NCBI RefSeq assembly: GCF_013409345.1
Contig: NZ_JACCBB010000001.1
Span: 2,108,001-2,172,000 of the forward strand
Length of the DNA: 64,000 nucleotides
Reading direction: 5' to 3'
Source of the DNA: Kineococcus aurantiacus
GTDB taxonomy: Bacteria; Actinomycetota; Actinomycetes; Actinomycetales; Kineococcaceae
Shown here: positions 51,436 to 59,396 of the stretch, one piece after another
How positions within the stretch are numbered: position 1 is the stretch's first letter
How the letters are laid out: every line of letters begins with the position of its first letter
Translations under genes and position numbers: made by a program
Notes under the pieces: generated by a model
What the model saw: only the letters and a program-made list of their open reading frames with translations
Told to the model about the DNA's origin: nothing
Databases searched by the model: none

Positions 51436-51960
51436 TCACAGGGCCACCAGGTCCGCTTCGACGCTCGCGCGGACCTCGGGTTTGAGCCCGTCCTCGGGGA
51501 CCAGGTCGACAGGGGCGTCGAGGAGGTCTTCGAGTTCACGGCGGAGGCGCCCGAGGGCGAACAACCCTGTCCCGGCCGGAAGGTCCACGAGCAGGTCCAC
51601 GTCGGAGCCGGCGCGTTCGGTACCGCGGGCGGTGCTGCCGAAGACGCGGACGTGGTGCACGCCGTGGGCGGCGGCGACGGCTTTGACCCTGCGTCGGTGC
51701 CGGCGCAGGCGCTGCCCCAGGGGCCCGGACAGCGGGGCGGTGGGCGGGGCGTCGACGGCGACCAACGAGGCGTCGAGCACGTGTCCGCTGGCGCGCAGCA
51801 GGTGCAGCAACGTCGGCAGGGAGGGCTGCCGGTGGCCGGACTCGTAGGCGCTGATGACGCTCTGGGTCACTCCGGCGCGCTGACCCAGCTGAGCTTGGGT
51901 GAGCCCGGCGCGTCGGCGGGCCTCCCGCAGCAGCGCATCGGCGGAGTCGACGACCGGCAT
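51436..51960 (-). CDS. HTH-nucleotidyltransferase (MNT) antitoxin fusion
   Basis: 174 residues. An N-terminal XRE-type HTH (REARRRAGLTQAQLGQRAG, VISAYESGHRQPS) is fused to a minimal nucleotidyltransferase with the MNT motif GSTARGTERAGSDVDLLVD (GSx10DxD). In MntA-HepT systems MNT AMPylates and neutralises HepT. Here the HTH would add direct autoregulation. The partner HepT is broken, so the gene may be a remnant or now serve another use. ATG 51960. Confidence 0.85.
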   Translation of the reverse strand: MPVVDSADALLREARRRAGLTQAQLGQRAGVTQSVISAYESGHRQPSLPTLLHLLRASGHVLDASLVAVDAPPTAPLSGPLGQRLRRHRRRVKAVAAAHGVHHVRVFGSTARGTERAGSDVDLLVDLPAGTGLFALGRLRRELEDLLDAPVDLVPEDGLKPEVRASVEADLVAL

Positions 51961-52010
51961 GACGACAAAATAGCGGATCGTCGATGTACGGGGAGGACCG
52001 TCCCCGCCCC

Positions 52011-53171
52011 TCAGACCGTCGCGTCCCGGTGCGCCGCCCAGGCCGGCACGAACTGCACGACGGCGAACGCCGTCAGGACCGCCAGCGGCACCGTCCAGCC
52101 GCCCGTGAGCGCGTGCAGGGCCCCGAAGGCGATGGGCCCGACGGCCGCGAGGGCGTACCCGAGGGCCTGCGCCATGCCCGACAGCGCGGCCGCCCCGGGA
52201 CCGTCCGCGGCGCGCGCCGAGACGGCCGCCAGCGCCAGCACGACGGACCCGCCGCCGCCGAGACCGGCGAGCACGACCGCGGCGTGGGCCGCCGCGGGGG
52301 CCGCCAGCAGCAGCCCGATGCCCGCCACCGACAAGGCGGTCGAGCCGATCGCCGCGGCCCGCGCGCGCGGCACGGACCGGCCCGCGACCGCGGGCGCCAC
52401 GAGGGAGCCGACGACCCCGGCGACCTGCAGGACCGACAGCAGGACCCCGGCGCTCGTGGGGTCCACGCCGGAGCGGTCGCGCGCGATGGTGGCCAGCCAG
52501 GACAGCAGGACGTAGAACAGCAGCGACTGCGAGCCCGTGAAGGCCGTCACGGCCCACGCCAGGGGTGAGCGCCACGGCGTGGGGGCGTGCCCGCGGGCGG
52601 CGGCCGCGCGGTGGTCGCGCAGCAGCGGCAGCCACAGGAGGGCGGCGAGCAGCGCGGGCGCGGCCCACACGGCCAGCGCCGTCCGCCAGCCGCCCGCGAC
52701 GACGGTGGCCAGGGGCACGGCGACACCGGAGGCCAGGCTCCCGACGACCTGCATGAGGACGACGTAGGTGCTGGTCAGGAGGGCGATGCGGCCGGGGAAC
52801 TCGGTGCGCACGAGGGCGGGCACGAGGACGTTGGCGACGGCGATGGCGACGCCGACGACGGCGGTGCCGGCGAAGAGGGGGACGACGCCGGGGACCCAGC
52901 GCAGCAGGGCGCCGGCGCCCAGCAGGAGCAGCGCGAGGACGAGGGCGGGTCGCTGGCCGATGCGCCCGGCGACCTTCGGCACGACCAGGGAGCTGGCGGC
53001 GAAGGCCAGCAGCGGCAGGGAGGTCAGCGCGCCGGCGGCCGCGGCGGACAGGTGCAGGTCGGCGGTGACCAGGGGCAGGACGGAGCCGACGCCGGTCAGG
53101 GGGGCGCGCATGGCGCAGCCGACCAGGACGAGGCCGAGCAGCAGCAGGAGGGCGGTGGTGCGGCGGGTCAC
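52011..53171 (-). CDS. MFS transporter, CynX/NimT-like
   Basis: 386 residues, twelve helices. The opening LVGCAMRAPLTGVGSVLPLV is close to the CynX/NimT group (cyanate, 2-nitroimidazole), and the inter-domain loop and SLASGVAVPLATV follow. Substrate unknown. Small membrane protein genes lie upstream at a short distance, all on the minus strand. GTG or ATG at 53171 begins MTRRTTALLLLLG. Confidence 0.85.
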   Translation of the reverse strand: MTRRTTALLLLLGLVLVGCAMRAPLTGVGSVLPLVTADLHLSAAAAGALTSLPLLAFAASSLVVPKVAGRIGQRPALVLALLLLGAGALLRWVPGVVPLFAGTAVVGVAIAVANVLVPALVRTEFPGRIALLTSTYVVLMQVVGSLASGVAVPLATVVAGGWRTALAVWAAPALLAALLWLPLLRDHRAAAARGHAPTPWRSPLAWAVTAFTGSQSLLFYVLLSWLATIARDRSGVDPTSAGVLLSVLQVAGVVGSLVAPAVAGRSVPRARAAAIGSTALSVAGIGLLLAAPAAAHAAVVLAGLGGGGSVVLALAAVSARAADGPGAAALSGMAQALGYALAAVGPIAFGALHALTGGWTVPLAVLTAFAVVQFVPAWAAHRDATV

Positions 53172-53187
53172 GGGGGGAGGGGGCCGG

Positions 53188-53610
53188 TCAGCGGGTGCGG
53201 GCGGCCCGGGCCTCGCGGCGCAGGTAGACGAGGCCGAGGACGGGCAGGACGAGGGGGACGTACCCGTAGCCGCTGCCGTAGCGGGACCAGACGGCGGCGT
53301 CGGGGAAGGCGGCGGGGTCGGTGAGGCTGAGGGTGCCGACGGCGAGGACGCCGACGAGCTCGACGGTGCACGCCACCCACGCGACGCGCCGCCAGCGCTC
53401 GCCGGAGCGCCCGAGCCCGACGGTCGCCAGGACGTAGACGACGCCGGCGAACGCGGACAGCAGGTACGCGACGGGGGCCACGTGGAACTCGGTGGCGATC
53501 TGGACGGCGGCGCGGGAGACGGCCGCCACCGCGAAGACCGCGTAGAGGGCCACGAGGACCCGGCCGAGCCCGGTGGTGCGGCGCTCCTGAGCCAACTGGA
53601 CCTTCCTCAC
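53188..53610 (-). CDS. Integral membrane protein, unknown
   Basis: 140 residues with four hydrophobic segments (VLVALYAVFAVAAVSRAAV, VAYLLSAFAGVVYVLATVG, VAWVACTVELVGVLAVGTL, YVPLVLPVLGLVYL). Similar four-helix proteins are common in actinobacteria but I cannot name a family. The GTG at 53610 overlaps the stop of the 53607 gene by GTGA, so the two are coupled. Confidence 0.65.
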   Translation of the reverse strand: MRKVQLAQERRTTGLGRVLVALYAVFAVAAVSRAAVQIATEFHVAPVAYLLSAFAGVVYVLATVGLGRSGERWRRVAWVACTVELVGVLAVGTLSLTDPAAFPDAAVWSRYGSGYGYVPLVLPVLGLVYLRREARAARTR

Positions 53611-53969
53611 TGGGTGACCGCGAACAGCAGGAACGCGCGGTAGGCGATGACGACGACGGCCAGGCAGGCCACGACGAGGACGAGGGGGCTGGGCCGGGAC
53701 CGGTCGGTCAGGGCCCACAGGGTCGCGGCGGGCAGGACGAAGGGCGCCACGACGAGGTAGGCGACGGACGTCGCGGTCTCCACGGGGCGGGTCCCGCCGG
53801 CCAGCGCCGCGAAGCCGTCGACGGTGACCGCGAGCACGGCCAGCTCGACGACGCCGAGGCCGGCGAGGGTGGCGCGCCCGACGCGCCGGTCCCGGGCGAC
53901 GACCACGACCGCCCACCCGGCCATCACCAGGGCCAACAGGCTGAGGACGGCGACGAGGAGACCGGACAC
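53607..53969 (-). CDS. Integral membrane protein, unknown
   Basis: 120 residues, four helices (LLVAVLSLLALVMAGWAVVV, VVELAVLAVTVDGFAALAGG, SVAYLVVAPFVLPAATLWAL, LVLVVACLAVVVIAYRAFLL). No recognised domain. Coupled to the next membrane protein and probably to the MFS gene. Start 53969 (MSGLLVAVLSLL). Confidence 0.65.
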   Translation of the reverse strand: MSGLLVAVLSLLALVMAGWAVVVVARDRRVGRATLAGLGVVELAVLAVTVDGFAALAGGTRPVETATSVAYLVVAPFVLPAATLWALTDRSRPSPLVLVVACLAVVVIAYRAFLLFAVTQ

Positions 53970-54016
53970 GGGGGTGAACTCTACGTGCGCCGGGAATCCG
54001 GACCGCGGTCCGCTCG

Positions 54017-55120
54017 TTGCCCCTCAGCGTGGACACCGCCTCGCCCTTCCTCACGCCCGTCACCCTCGGGGACCTGGCCCTGCCCAACCGCCTCGTCATG
54101 GCACCGCTGACGCGCACGCGCGCCGGCGCGGCCGGCGTGCCCGGCCCGCTCGTGGCCGAGCACTACGCCCAGCGCGCCTCGCTGGGGCTGATCGTGGCCG
54201 AGGGCACGTACCCCAGCCACGAGTCCCGCTCCTACCCCGGCCAGCCCGGCCTGGTCACCGACGCCCAGCAGGAGGGCTGGCGCGCCGTCGCCGACGCCGT
54301 CCACGCCGCGGGCGGCCGGATCGTGGTGCAGCTCATGAACGGCGGCCGCGTCTCGCACACCGACATCACCGGCACCGACCGGATCGTGGCCCCCAGCGCG
54401 GTCGCGGTCTCCGGCGAGGCGCACACGGCCGACGGCAAGGAGCCGTACCCCGTGCCGCACGCGCTGACCGAGGAGGAGATCCCCGGAATCGTGGCGGAGT
54501 TCGTGGCGGCCGCGCGCCGCGCCGTGGACGCCGGACTGGACGGCGTGGAGGTGCACAGCGCCAACGGGTACCTGCTGCACCAGTTCCTGGCGCCGGGCTC
54601 GAACCACCGCACCGACGCCTACGGCGGGTCCCCGCAGAACCGGGCCCGGCTGGCCGTGGAGGTGACCCGCGCGGTGGCCGCCGAGATCGGCGCGGGCCGC
54701 GTCGGCATCCGCATCTCCCCCGCGCACAACATCCAGGACGCCCTGGAGACCGACCCCGCCGACGTCGAGGCCACCTACACCCACCTGGTGGAGCAGCTGC
54801 AGCCGCTGGGGCTGGCGTACCTGAGCGTCCTGCACGCCGACCCCTCGGGGGAGTTCGTCCAGGGGCTGCGCAAGCGCTTCGGCGGGCCGCTCATGGTGAA
54901 CAGCGGGTTCGCGCGGGTGACGGCCCGCGAGGAGGCCGCCGGGTACCTCGCCGACGGCGCCGCGGACGTCGTGGCCGTCGGCCGGGCCGTCATGGCGAAC
55001 CCGGACCTGCTGGAGCGCTGGGTCGGCGGTCACCCGGAGAACGAGCTGGACCCCTCGACGTCGTACGGGCAGGGCGCGGCCGGTTACACCGACTACCCGT
55101 TCCTGACGCCCCGCTCCTGA
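54017..55120 (+). CDS. Old Yellow Enzyme family alkene reductase
   Basis: 367 residues, FMN TIM barrel. Conserved blocks: LPNRLVMAPLTRTRAG, VVQLMNGGRVSH, DGVEVHSANGYLLHQFLAPG with the substrate-binding His/Asn pair, and NHRTDAYGGSPQNRARL. It reduces activated alkenes or nitro esters with NAD(P)H. In-frame starts TTG 54017 and GTG 54029 are both possible. It converges with the CapA-like gene. Confidence 0.9.
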   Translation: MPLSVDTASPFLTPVTLGDLALPNRLVMAPLTRTRAGAAGVPGPLVAEHYAQRASLGLIVAEGTYPSHESRSYPGQPGLVTDAQQEGWRAVADAVHAAGGRIVVQLMNGGRVSHTDITGTDRIVAPSAVAVSGEAHTADGKEPYPVPHALTEEEIPGIVAEFVAAARRAVDAGLDGVEVHSANGYLLHQFLAPGSNHRTDAYGGSPQNRARLAVEVTRAVAAEIGAGRVGIRISPAHNIQDALETDPADVEATYTHLVEQLQPLGLAYLSVLHADPSGEFVQGLRKRFGGPLMVNSGFARVTAREEAAGYLADGAADVVAVGRAVMANPDLLERWVGGHPENELDPSTSYGQGAAGYTDYPFLTPRS

Positions 55121-55139
55121 CGCCTGCCCCGACCGGGGC

Positions 55140-56171
55140 TCAGGAGGCCGCGAGGTCGGTGCACGAGCGCAGGGACTCCTTGTGCCGCACCGCCTCGTCG
55201 GCCGCCTCGCCCTCCAGCGGCACGGGCACCCCGCCGCGGATCGTCGCCGGTCGCCACCGCGCGGCCGACACCCCGCCCGTGCCGGGGAGGGTGAGTTCCA
55301 GGACCCCCGTCTCCACGGCGGCCCCCCTCTTGGCGTAGAACACGAAGTTGCCCAGGCCGTAGTCGACGAAACCCTTCCGCCCGCCCGACTCCAGGTACCC
55401 CTGGCCGAGCTGGACGTGGGCGTGGGACCCGACGACGGCGTCGGCCCCGGCGGCGACGAGCGCGGCCGCGAGGCCCTGCTGGTCGTCGGTGGGGCAGTCC
55501 CGGGACTCCCTGCCCCAGTGCAGGACCACGACGACCGAGTCGCTGCGGGACCGCTCGGCCTCCACCGCGTCGACGAGCCGCTGCCGGCCGGCGGCGGTCT
55601 GGACGGAGGCCAGCCCCGGCTGGGTGTCCGTCGCGGTCCACGCCGTCGCCAGGGAGGAGTCGAGCACCTGCGTCGCGTCGAACACCGCGATCCGGTTGTC
55701 GTCGACGGTGGCGCGGTGGGGGGCGAACGCGGCGTCGGCGTCGCGCCCCAGGCCGATGACCGGCAGGCCCTCGGCCTCCGCCGCGGCGAGGGTGTCGGTG
55801 AGCCCGGTGCGCCCGTAGTCGAGGCTGTGGTTGTTGGCCATGGCCGCGACGTCGACGCCCGCGGCCTCCAGCGCCCCGAGCGCGGACGCCGGCGCCCGGA
55901 ACGTGTACTTCTTCCCCGCGGCCTGCCCGCGGTCGGTGATGGCCGTCTCGACGTTGACGACCGCGAGGTCGGCGGCCCCCAGCACGGGCGCGATGGCCTG
56001 CAGCCCACCGGGTTCGAGCGCGGACGCGCTGGCCCCCTCGAAGTGGGTGTCCCCGGCGACGGCGATCGTGACGGGCCGCGGGTCGGGGCGGGCGGGTTCG
56101 TCGGGTCGGGAGCAGCCCCCCGCCACGACGAGGGTCGTGACCGCGAGGACCGCTCCGCACAGCTTGCGCAC
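55140..56171 (-). CDS. CapA-like metallophosphatase lipoprotein
   Basis: 343 residues. A lipobox VVAGGC ends a short signal, then the PGA_cap (CapA) fold: TIAVAGDTHFEGAS, VNVETAITDRG, ANNHSLDYGRTGL, VVVLHWGRESRD and VVGSHAHVQLGQGY, which carry the metal residues of the calcineurin-like fold. CapA proteins take part in capsule polyglutamate or other wall-polymer work. No cap operon is nearby. GTG 56171. Confidence 0.85.
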   Translation of the reverse strand: MRKLCGAVLAVTTLVVAGGCSRPDEPARPDPRPVTIAVAGDTHFEGASASALEPGGLQAIAPVLGAADLAVVNVETAITDRGQAAGKKYTFRAPASALGALEAAGVDVAAMANNHSLDYGRTGLTDTLAAAEAEGLPVIGLGRDADAAFAPHRATVDDNRIAVFDATQVLDSSLATAWTATDTQPGLASVQTAAGRQRLVDAVEAERSRSDSVVVVLHWGRESRDCPTDDQQGLAAALVAAGADAVVGSHAHVQLGQGYLESGGRKGFVDYGLGNFVFYAKRGAAVETGVLELTLPGTGGVSAARWRPATIRGGVPVPLEGEAADEAVRHKESLRSCTDLAAS

Positions 56172-56308
56172 GGGTGAACGGTAGTTCGCCCGCGGCGCCC
56201 GCCCCGGCGCCCCGCCGGGCACGAGGCTGACCCCGGCAGGGCCACCCGCCGGGAGACCGGGGAGGGCACCCGCGCGCCGTCCGCCGGTTCCTCGGTTAGC
56301 GTCCCTGC

Positions 56309-57115
56309 GTGCCCGAACTGCCCGAGGTCGAGACCGCCCGCGCCGTCATCGAGGCCGGTGGCCTGCACCGGGAGATCGCCGAGGTCGACGACAACGACAC
56401 CTACGAGTGCCGCCCGCACGCCCCCGGCGACATCGCCAAGGCCCTCGTGGGCCGCACGCTGACGGCGGCGCACCGCCGCGGGAAGTCGATGTGGTGCGAC
56501 ACCTCCGGCGACGGCCCGGCCCTGGGCATCCACCTGGGCATGAGCGGCCGCGTGTTCGTCACCGCACCGGACGGGACGCTGTCCGTCGGCGGTGACTACG
56601 CCGGGCCGCGGCCGGCCACCGGCCCGCAGAAGGAGGAGTGGTACCGCTTCTCGATCGTCTTCGCCGACGGCGGGTCGCTGCGGCTGTTCGACAAGCGGCG
56701 GCTGGGCCGGGTGCGGCTGGACCCCGACCTCGACGCCCTGGGGCCCGACGCCGAGCTCATCGGCCGCGAGGAGTTCCGTGCCCGGGTGGGCCGCGGCACG
56801 GCCCCGCTCAAGGCCCGGGTCATGGACCAGTCGGTGCTGGCGGGGGTGGGGAACCTGCTGGCCGACGAGGTGCTGTGGCGGGCCCGGCTGAGCCCCCTGC
56901 ACCCCGCGGGGGAGCTGACCGTGGAGGACCTGGACCGGCTGCGCCGGGAGCTGCGCGGCGGCATCCGGCACGCCGTCAAGCACGGCGGCGTCCACACCGG
57001 GGAGGTCGTCCCGCACCGCAGGGCCGGGGGGCACTGCCCGCGCTGCGGGGCGGAGATGGTGCGCGCCACGGTCGGGGGCCGCACGACGTGGTGGTGCCCG
57101 GCCGAGCAGGTCTGA
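56309..57115 (+). CDS. Fpg/Nei family DNA glycosylase, atypical zinc finger
   Basis: 268 residues. It starts PELPEVETARAVI with the catalytic proline and glutamate; the central KARVMDQSVLAGVGNLLADEV is the helix-two-turn-helix. The zinc finger reads HCPRCGAEM and then TTWWCPAEQV, so the fourth cysteine of the usual CxxC...CxxC is replaced by glutamate. It may bind zinc with Cys3Glu or be structurally weak. It removes oxidised bases. TAGCGT at 56296-56301 precedes the GTG start by seven bases, suggesting a leaderless mRNA. Confidence 0.88.
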   Translation: MPELPEVETARAVIEAGGLHREIAEVDDNDTYECRPHAPGDIAKALVGRTLTAAHRRGKSMWCDTSGDGPALGIHLGMSGRVFVTAPDGTLSVGGDYAGPRPATGPQKEEWYRFSIVFADGGSLRLFDKRRLGRVRLDPDLDALGPDAELIGREEFRARVGRGTAPLKARVMDQSVLAGVGNLLADEVLWRARLSPLHPAGELTVEDLDRLRRELRGGIRHAVKHGGVHTGEVVPHRRAGGHCPRCGAEMVRATVGGRTTWWCPAEQV

Positions 57116-57145
57116 GCCCGCGGGCAGCCCTGCGGACCGGGTCGC

Positions 57146-57775
57146 TCAGGACCGGGTGAAGCCCCGCCGGGACGTCTCGACGTGGCGGACCATCGCCCGC
57201 CCCGCCCGCGCCCCGTCCCCGCTGGCGATGGCCGCGACGATGCGCCGGTGCTCGGTCCAGGCGCGGTGCCCCTGCTGCGGGACGGTCGTGGCGTAGGCCC
57301 ACTGGATCTGCTCGCTGACGCGGCGCAGGACCATCGCCATGCTGTGCGACCCCGACAGCACCGCGATCGTGCCGTGGAACCGGGAGTTCAGCTCCGCCCC
57401 CAGGACCGGGTCGCCGGCGTCGAGGGCGGCGAAACCGGCCTCGACGATGCCGGTCAGCTCCTCGACCACGGCGGTCTCCCCCGCCGCGACCCGGTGGGCG
57501 CAGCGGCTGGCGGTGATCTCCTCCACGACGCACCGCACGGCGTACAGGTCGGCGAGGTCGTCGACGGGCACCTGCGCGACGCGGGCCCCGGCGTTGGGCC
57601 GCAGCTCCACGAAGCCCTCCCCGGCCAGCGCCCGCAGCGCCTCCCGCACCGGCACCCGGGAGGTGCCGTAGCGCTCCACGAGGACCGCCTCGGTCAGCCG
57701 CGCCCCCGGCGGGAAGAACCCGCCGAGGACGTCGCGGCGCAGCTGCCCGGTGACCCGCTCGGCCGAAGCCCCCAC
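57146..57775 (-). CDS. GntR-family regulator (FCD type) of the peptide operon
   Basis: 209 residues. HTH: LTEAVLVERYGTSRVPVREAL; FCD domain with ELNSRFHGTIAVLSGSH and RAWTEHRRIVAAI carrying the histidine residues. It starts 13 nt after the stop of the ABC ATPase gene, as last member of the transport operon, and is the likely local regulator. Family members sense small acids; here perhaps a peptide or amino acid. Confidence 0.85.
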   Translation of the reverse strand: MGASAERVTGQLRRDVLGGFFPPGARLTEAVLVERYGTSRVPVREALRALAGEGFVELRPNAGARVAQVPVDDLADLYAVRCVVEEITASRCAHRVAAGETAVVEELTGIVEAGFAALDAGDPVLGAELNSRFHGTIAVLSGSHSMAMVLRRVSEQIQWAYATTVPQQGHRAWTEHRRIVAAIASGDGARAGRAMVRHVETSRRGFTRS

Positions 57776-57788
57776 CCCCGCTCCCCCG

Positions 57789-59396
57789 TCAGGCCGCGGC
57801 CCGGCCCGGGATCGCCGACAGCAGCTGGGCGGTGTACTCCTCGCGGGGGTGGTCGAACACGTCCCCGATCATGCCCTGTTCCACGACCCTGCCGGACCGC
57901 ATGACGAGCACGCGGTGCGCCAGGTGCCGCGCGACGGCCAGGTCGTGGGTGATGAACAGGTACGTCAGGCCCAGCTCGTCCTGCAGCCGCTCCAGCAGCC
58001 CCAGCACCTGCTGCTGCACGAGGACGTCCAGGGCCGAGGTCGCCTCGTCGAGCACGACGACCTTGGGGTTCAGGGCCAGCGCCCGGGCGATGGCGACGCG
58101 CTGGCGCTGCCCGCCGGACAGCTCCACGGGGCGGCGCTGGGCCGTGGCGCGGCTCAGGGACACCTGGTCGAGCAGCTCCCCGACGCGGGCGCGGCGGCTG
58201 CGGGCGTCCCCGACGCGGGCGATCCGCAGCGGTTCGTCGATGAGCCGTTCCAGCGTCTTCGTCGGGTCCAGGGACCCGAAGGGGTCCTGGAACACCGGCT
58301 GGACGTCGCGGCGGCCGCCGTCGACGTCGATCCGCCCGCTCGTGGGGGCCTCCAGTCCCAGGACGAGCCGGGCGGTGGTCGTCTTGCCCGAGCCGGACTC
58401 CCCCACGACGGCGGTCGTGGTGCCCGCCGGGACGGTGAAGGACACCCCGTCCACGGCCCGCAGCCGCTCCCGCTGGCCCCGGACGCGGTACTCCTTCACC
58501 AGGTCCTGCACGACGAGGACGTCCGCGGCGGGCGGTTCGGGCAGCGCGCGCGGCGCGGTCCGCCCGGCCGTGGCGGGGGCCGCGGCCACCAGCGCCCGGG
58601 AGTACTCCGCGGCCGGCTCCCGCAGCACCCGCGCGGCCGGGCCGGTCTCGACGACCCGGCCCTCGGACATCACCACGACGTCGTCGCAGCGGTCCGCGGC
58701 CAGGGCGAGGTCGTGGGTCACCAGCAGCAGCGACGCCCCGCGGGCGGCGGTGAGCCGGTCGAGGTGGTCGAGGATCTGCCGCTGCACGGTGACGTCGAGC
58801 GCGGAGGTGGGCTCGTCGGCGATGAGCAGCTCCGGTTCGGCGGCCAGCGCCATCGCGATGAGGACGCGCTGGCGCATCCCGCCGGAGAACTCGTGCGGGT
58901 ACTGCCGCGCGCGCCGGCCGGCGTCGGGGATGCCGGCCTCCTCCAGCAGTTCCACGGCGCGGTCGCGGGCGGCCGAGCCCCGGGCCAGCCCGTGCATCGC
59001 CAGCGTCTCGGCGACCTGCCGGCCGACGCGGGCCGAGGGGTTGAGGTTCGACATGGGGTCCTGCGGGACGAGCCCGACCTGCCGTCCCCGCAGCCGCCGC
59101 AGCCGGTTCTCGTCGCGCTCGCGCAGCGCGGCGGTGACGTCGTCGCCGGCCACGACGACCCGGCCGCCGGTGACGCGGCCCGCGCCCTGCAGCAGCCCCA
59201 GGACGGCCGCGGCCGTCGTCGACTTGCCCGAGCCGGACGCGCCCACGACGGCGACGCGGTGGCCGCGGCGGACGCTCACGTCGACGCCGTGCAGCACGGT
59301 GGTCGCCCCGTAGGCGACCTGCAGCCCCTCGACCCGCAGCAGTTCCCCGCCCCTGGTCACCGGGTCCACCGGGTTTGTCGCGTCCACCGCGCTCAC
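57789..59396 (-). CDS. Dipeptide ABC transporter ATP-binding protein (fused DppD-DppF)
   Basis: 535 residues with two ABC ATPase domains in one chain: the first Walker A is VVGASGSGKSTTAAAVLG with signature FSGGMRQRVLIAMALA; the second is VVGESGSGKTTTARLVLG with LSGGQRQRVAIARALA. Walker B regions are LLIADEPTSALD and VVVLDEATSALD. It powers uptake of short peptides. The GTG start overlaps the gamma-glutamyltransferase stop by GTGA. Confidence 0.92.
   Translation of the reverse strand: MSAVDATNPVDPVTRGGELLRVEGLQVAYGATTVLHGVDVSVRRGHRVAVVGASGSGKSTTAAAVLGLLQGAGRVTGGRVVVAGDDVTAALRERDENRLRRLRGRQVGLVPQDPMSNLNPSARVGRQVAETLAMHGLARGSAARDRAVELLEEAGIPDAGRRARQYPHEFSGGMRQRVLIAMALAAEPELLIADEPTSALDVTVQRQILDHLDRLTAARGASLLLVTHDLALAADRCDDVVVMSEGRVVETGPAARVLREPAAEYSRALVAAAPATAGRTAPRALPEPPAADVLVVQDLVKEYRVRGQRERLRAVDGVSFTVPAGTTTAVVGESGSGKTTTARLVLGLEAPTSGRIDVDGGRRDVQPVFQDPFGSLDPTKTLERLIDEPLRIARVGDARSRRARVGELLDQVSLSRATAQRRPVELSGGQRQRVAIARALALNPKVVVLDEATSALDVLVQQQVLGLLERLQDELGLTYLFITHDLAVARHLAHRVLVMRSGRVVEQGMIGDVFDHPREEYTAQLLSAIPGRAAA

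Larger units (their letters stand above)
51054..51439 (-). pseudogene. HepT-like (DUF86) toxin gene broken by an interspersed repeat
   Basis: The frame starts GTG 51439 (overlapping the nucleotidyltransferase stop by GTGA) with HQRLLDVLAALDAIEAH, VRLIEIGEAVKAVPDQ and the HepT motif RMRDHLAHRYF (R-x4-H-x-Y). After TYF-equivalent TTC, a stretch of 38 nt is foreign to the family and shifts the frame by two. The normal C-terminus (THSLVAATVTQDLPGLRRAVQRLLG) continues in another frame to the stop at 51054. A second, in-frame insert sits at 51310-51339. Translated as read, the C-terminal helix is lost. Confidence 0.75.
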
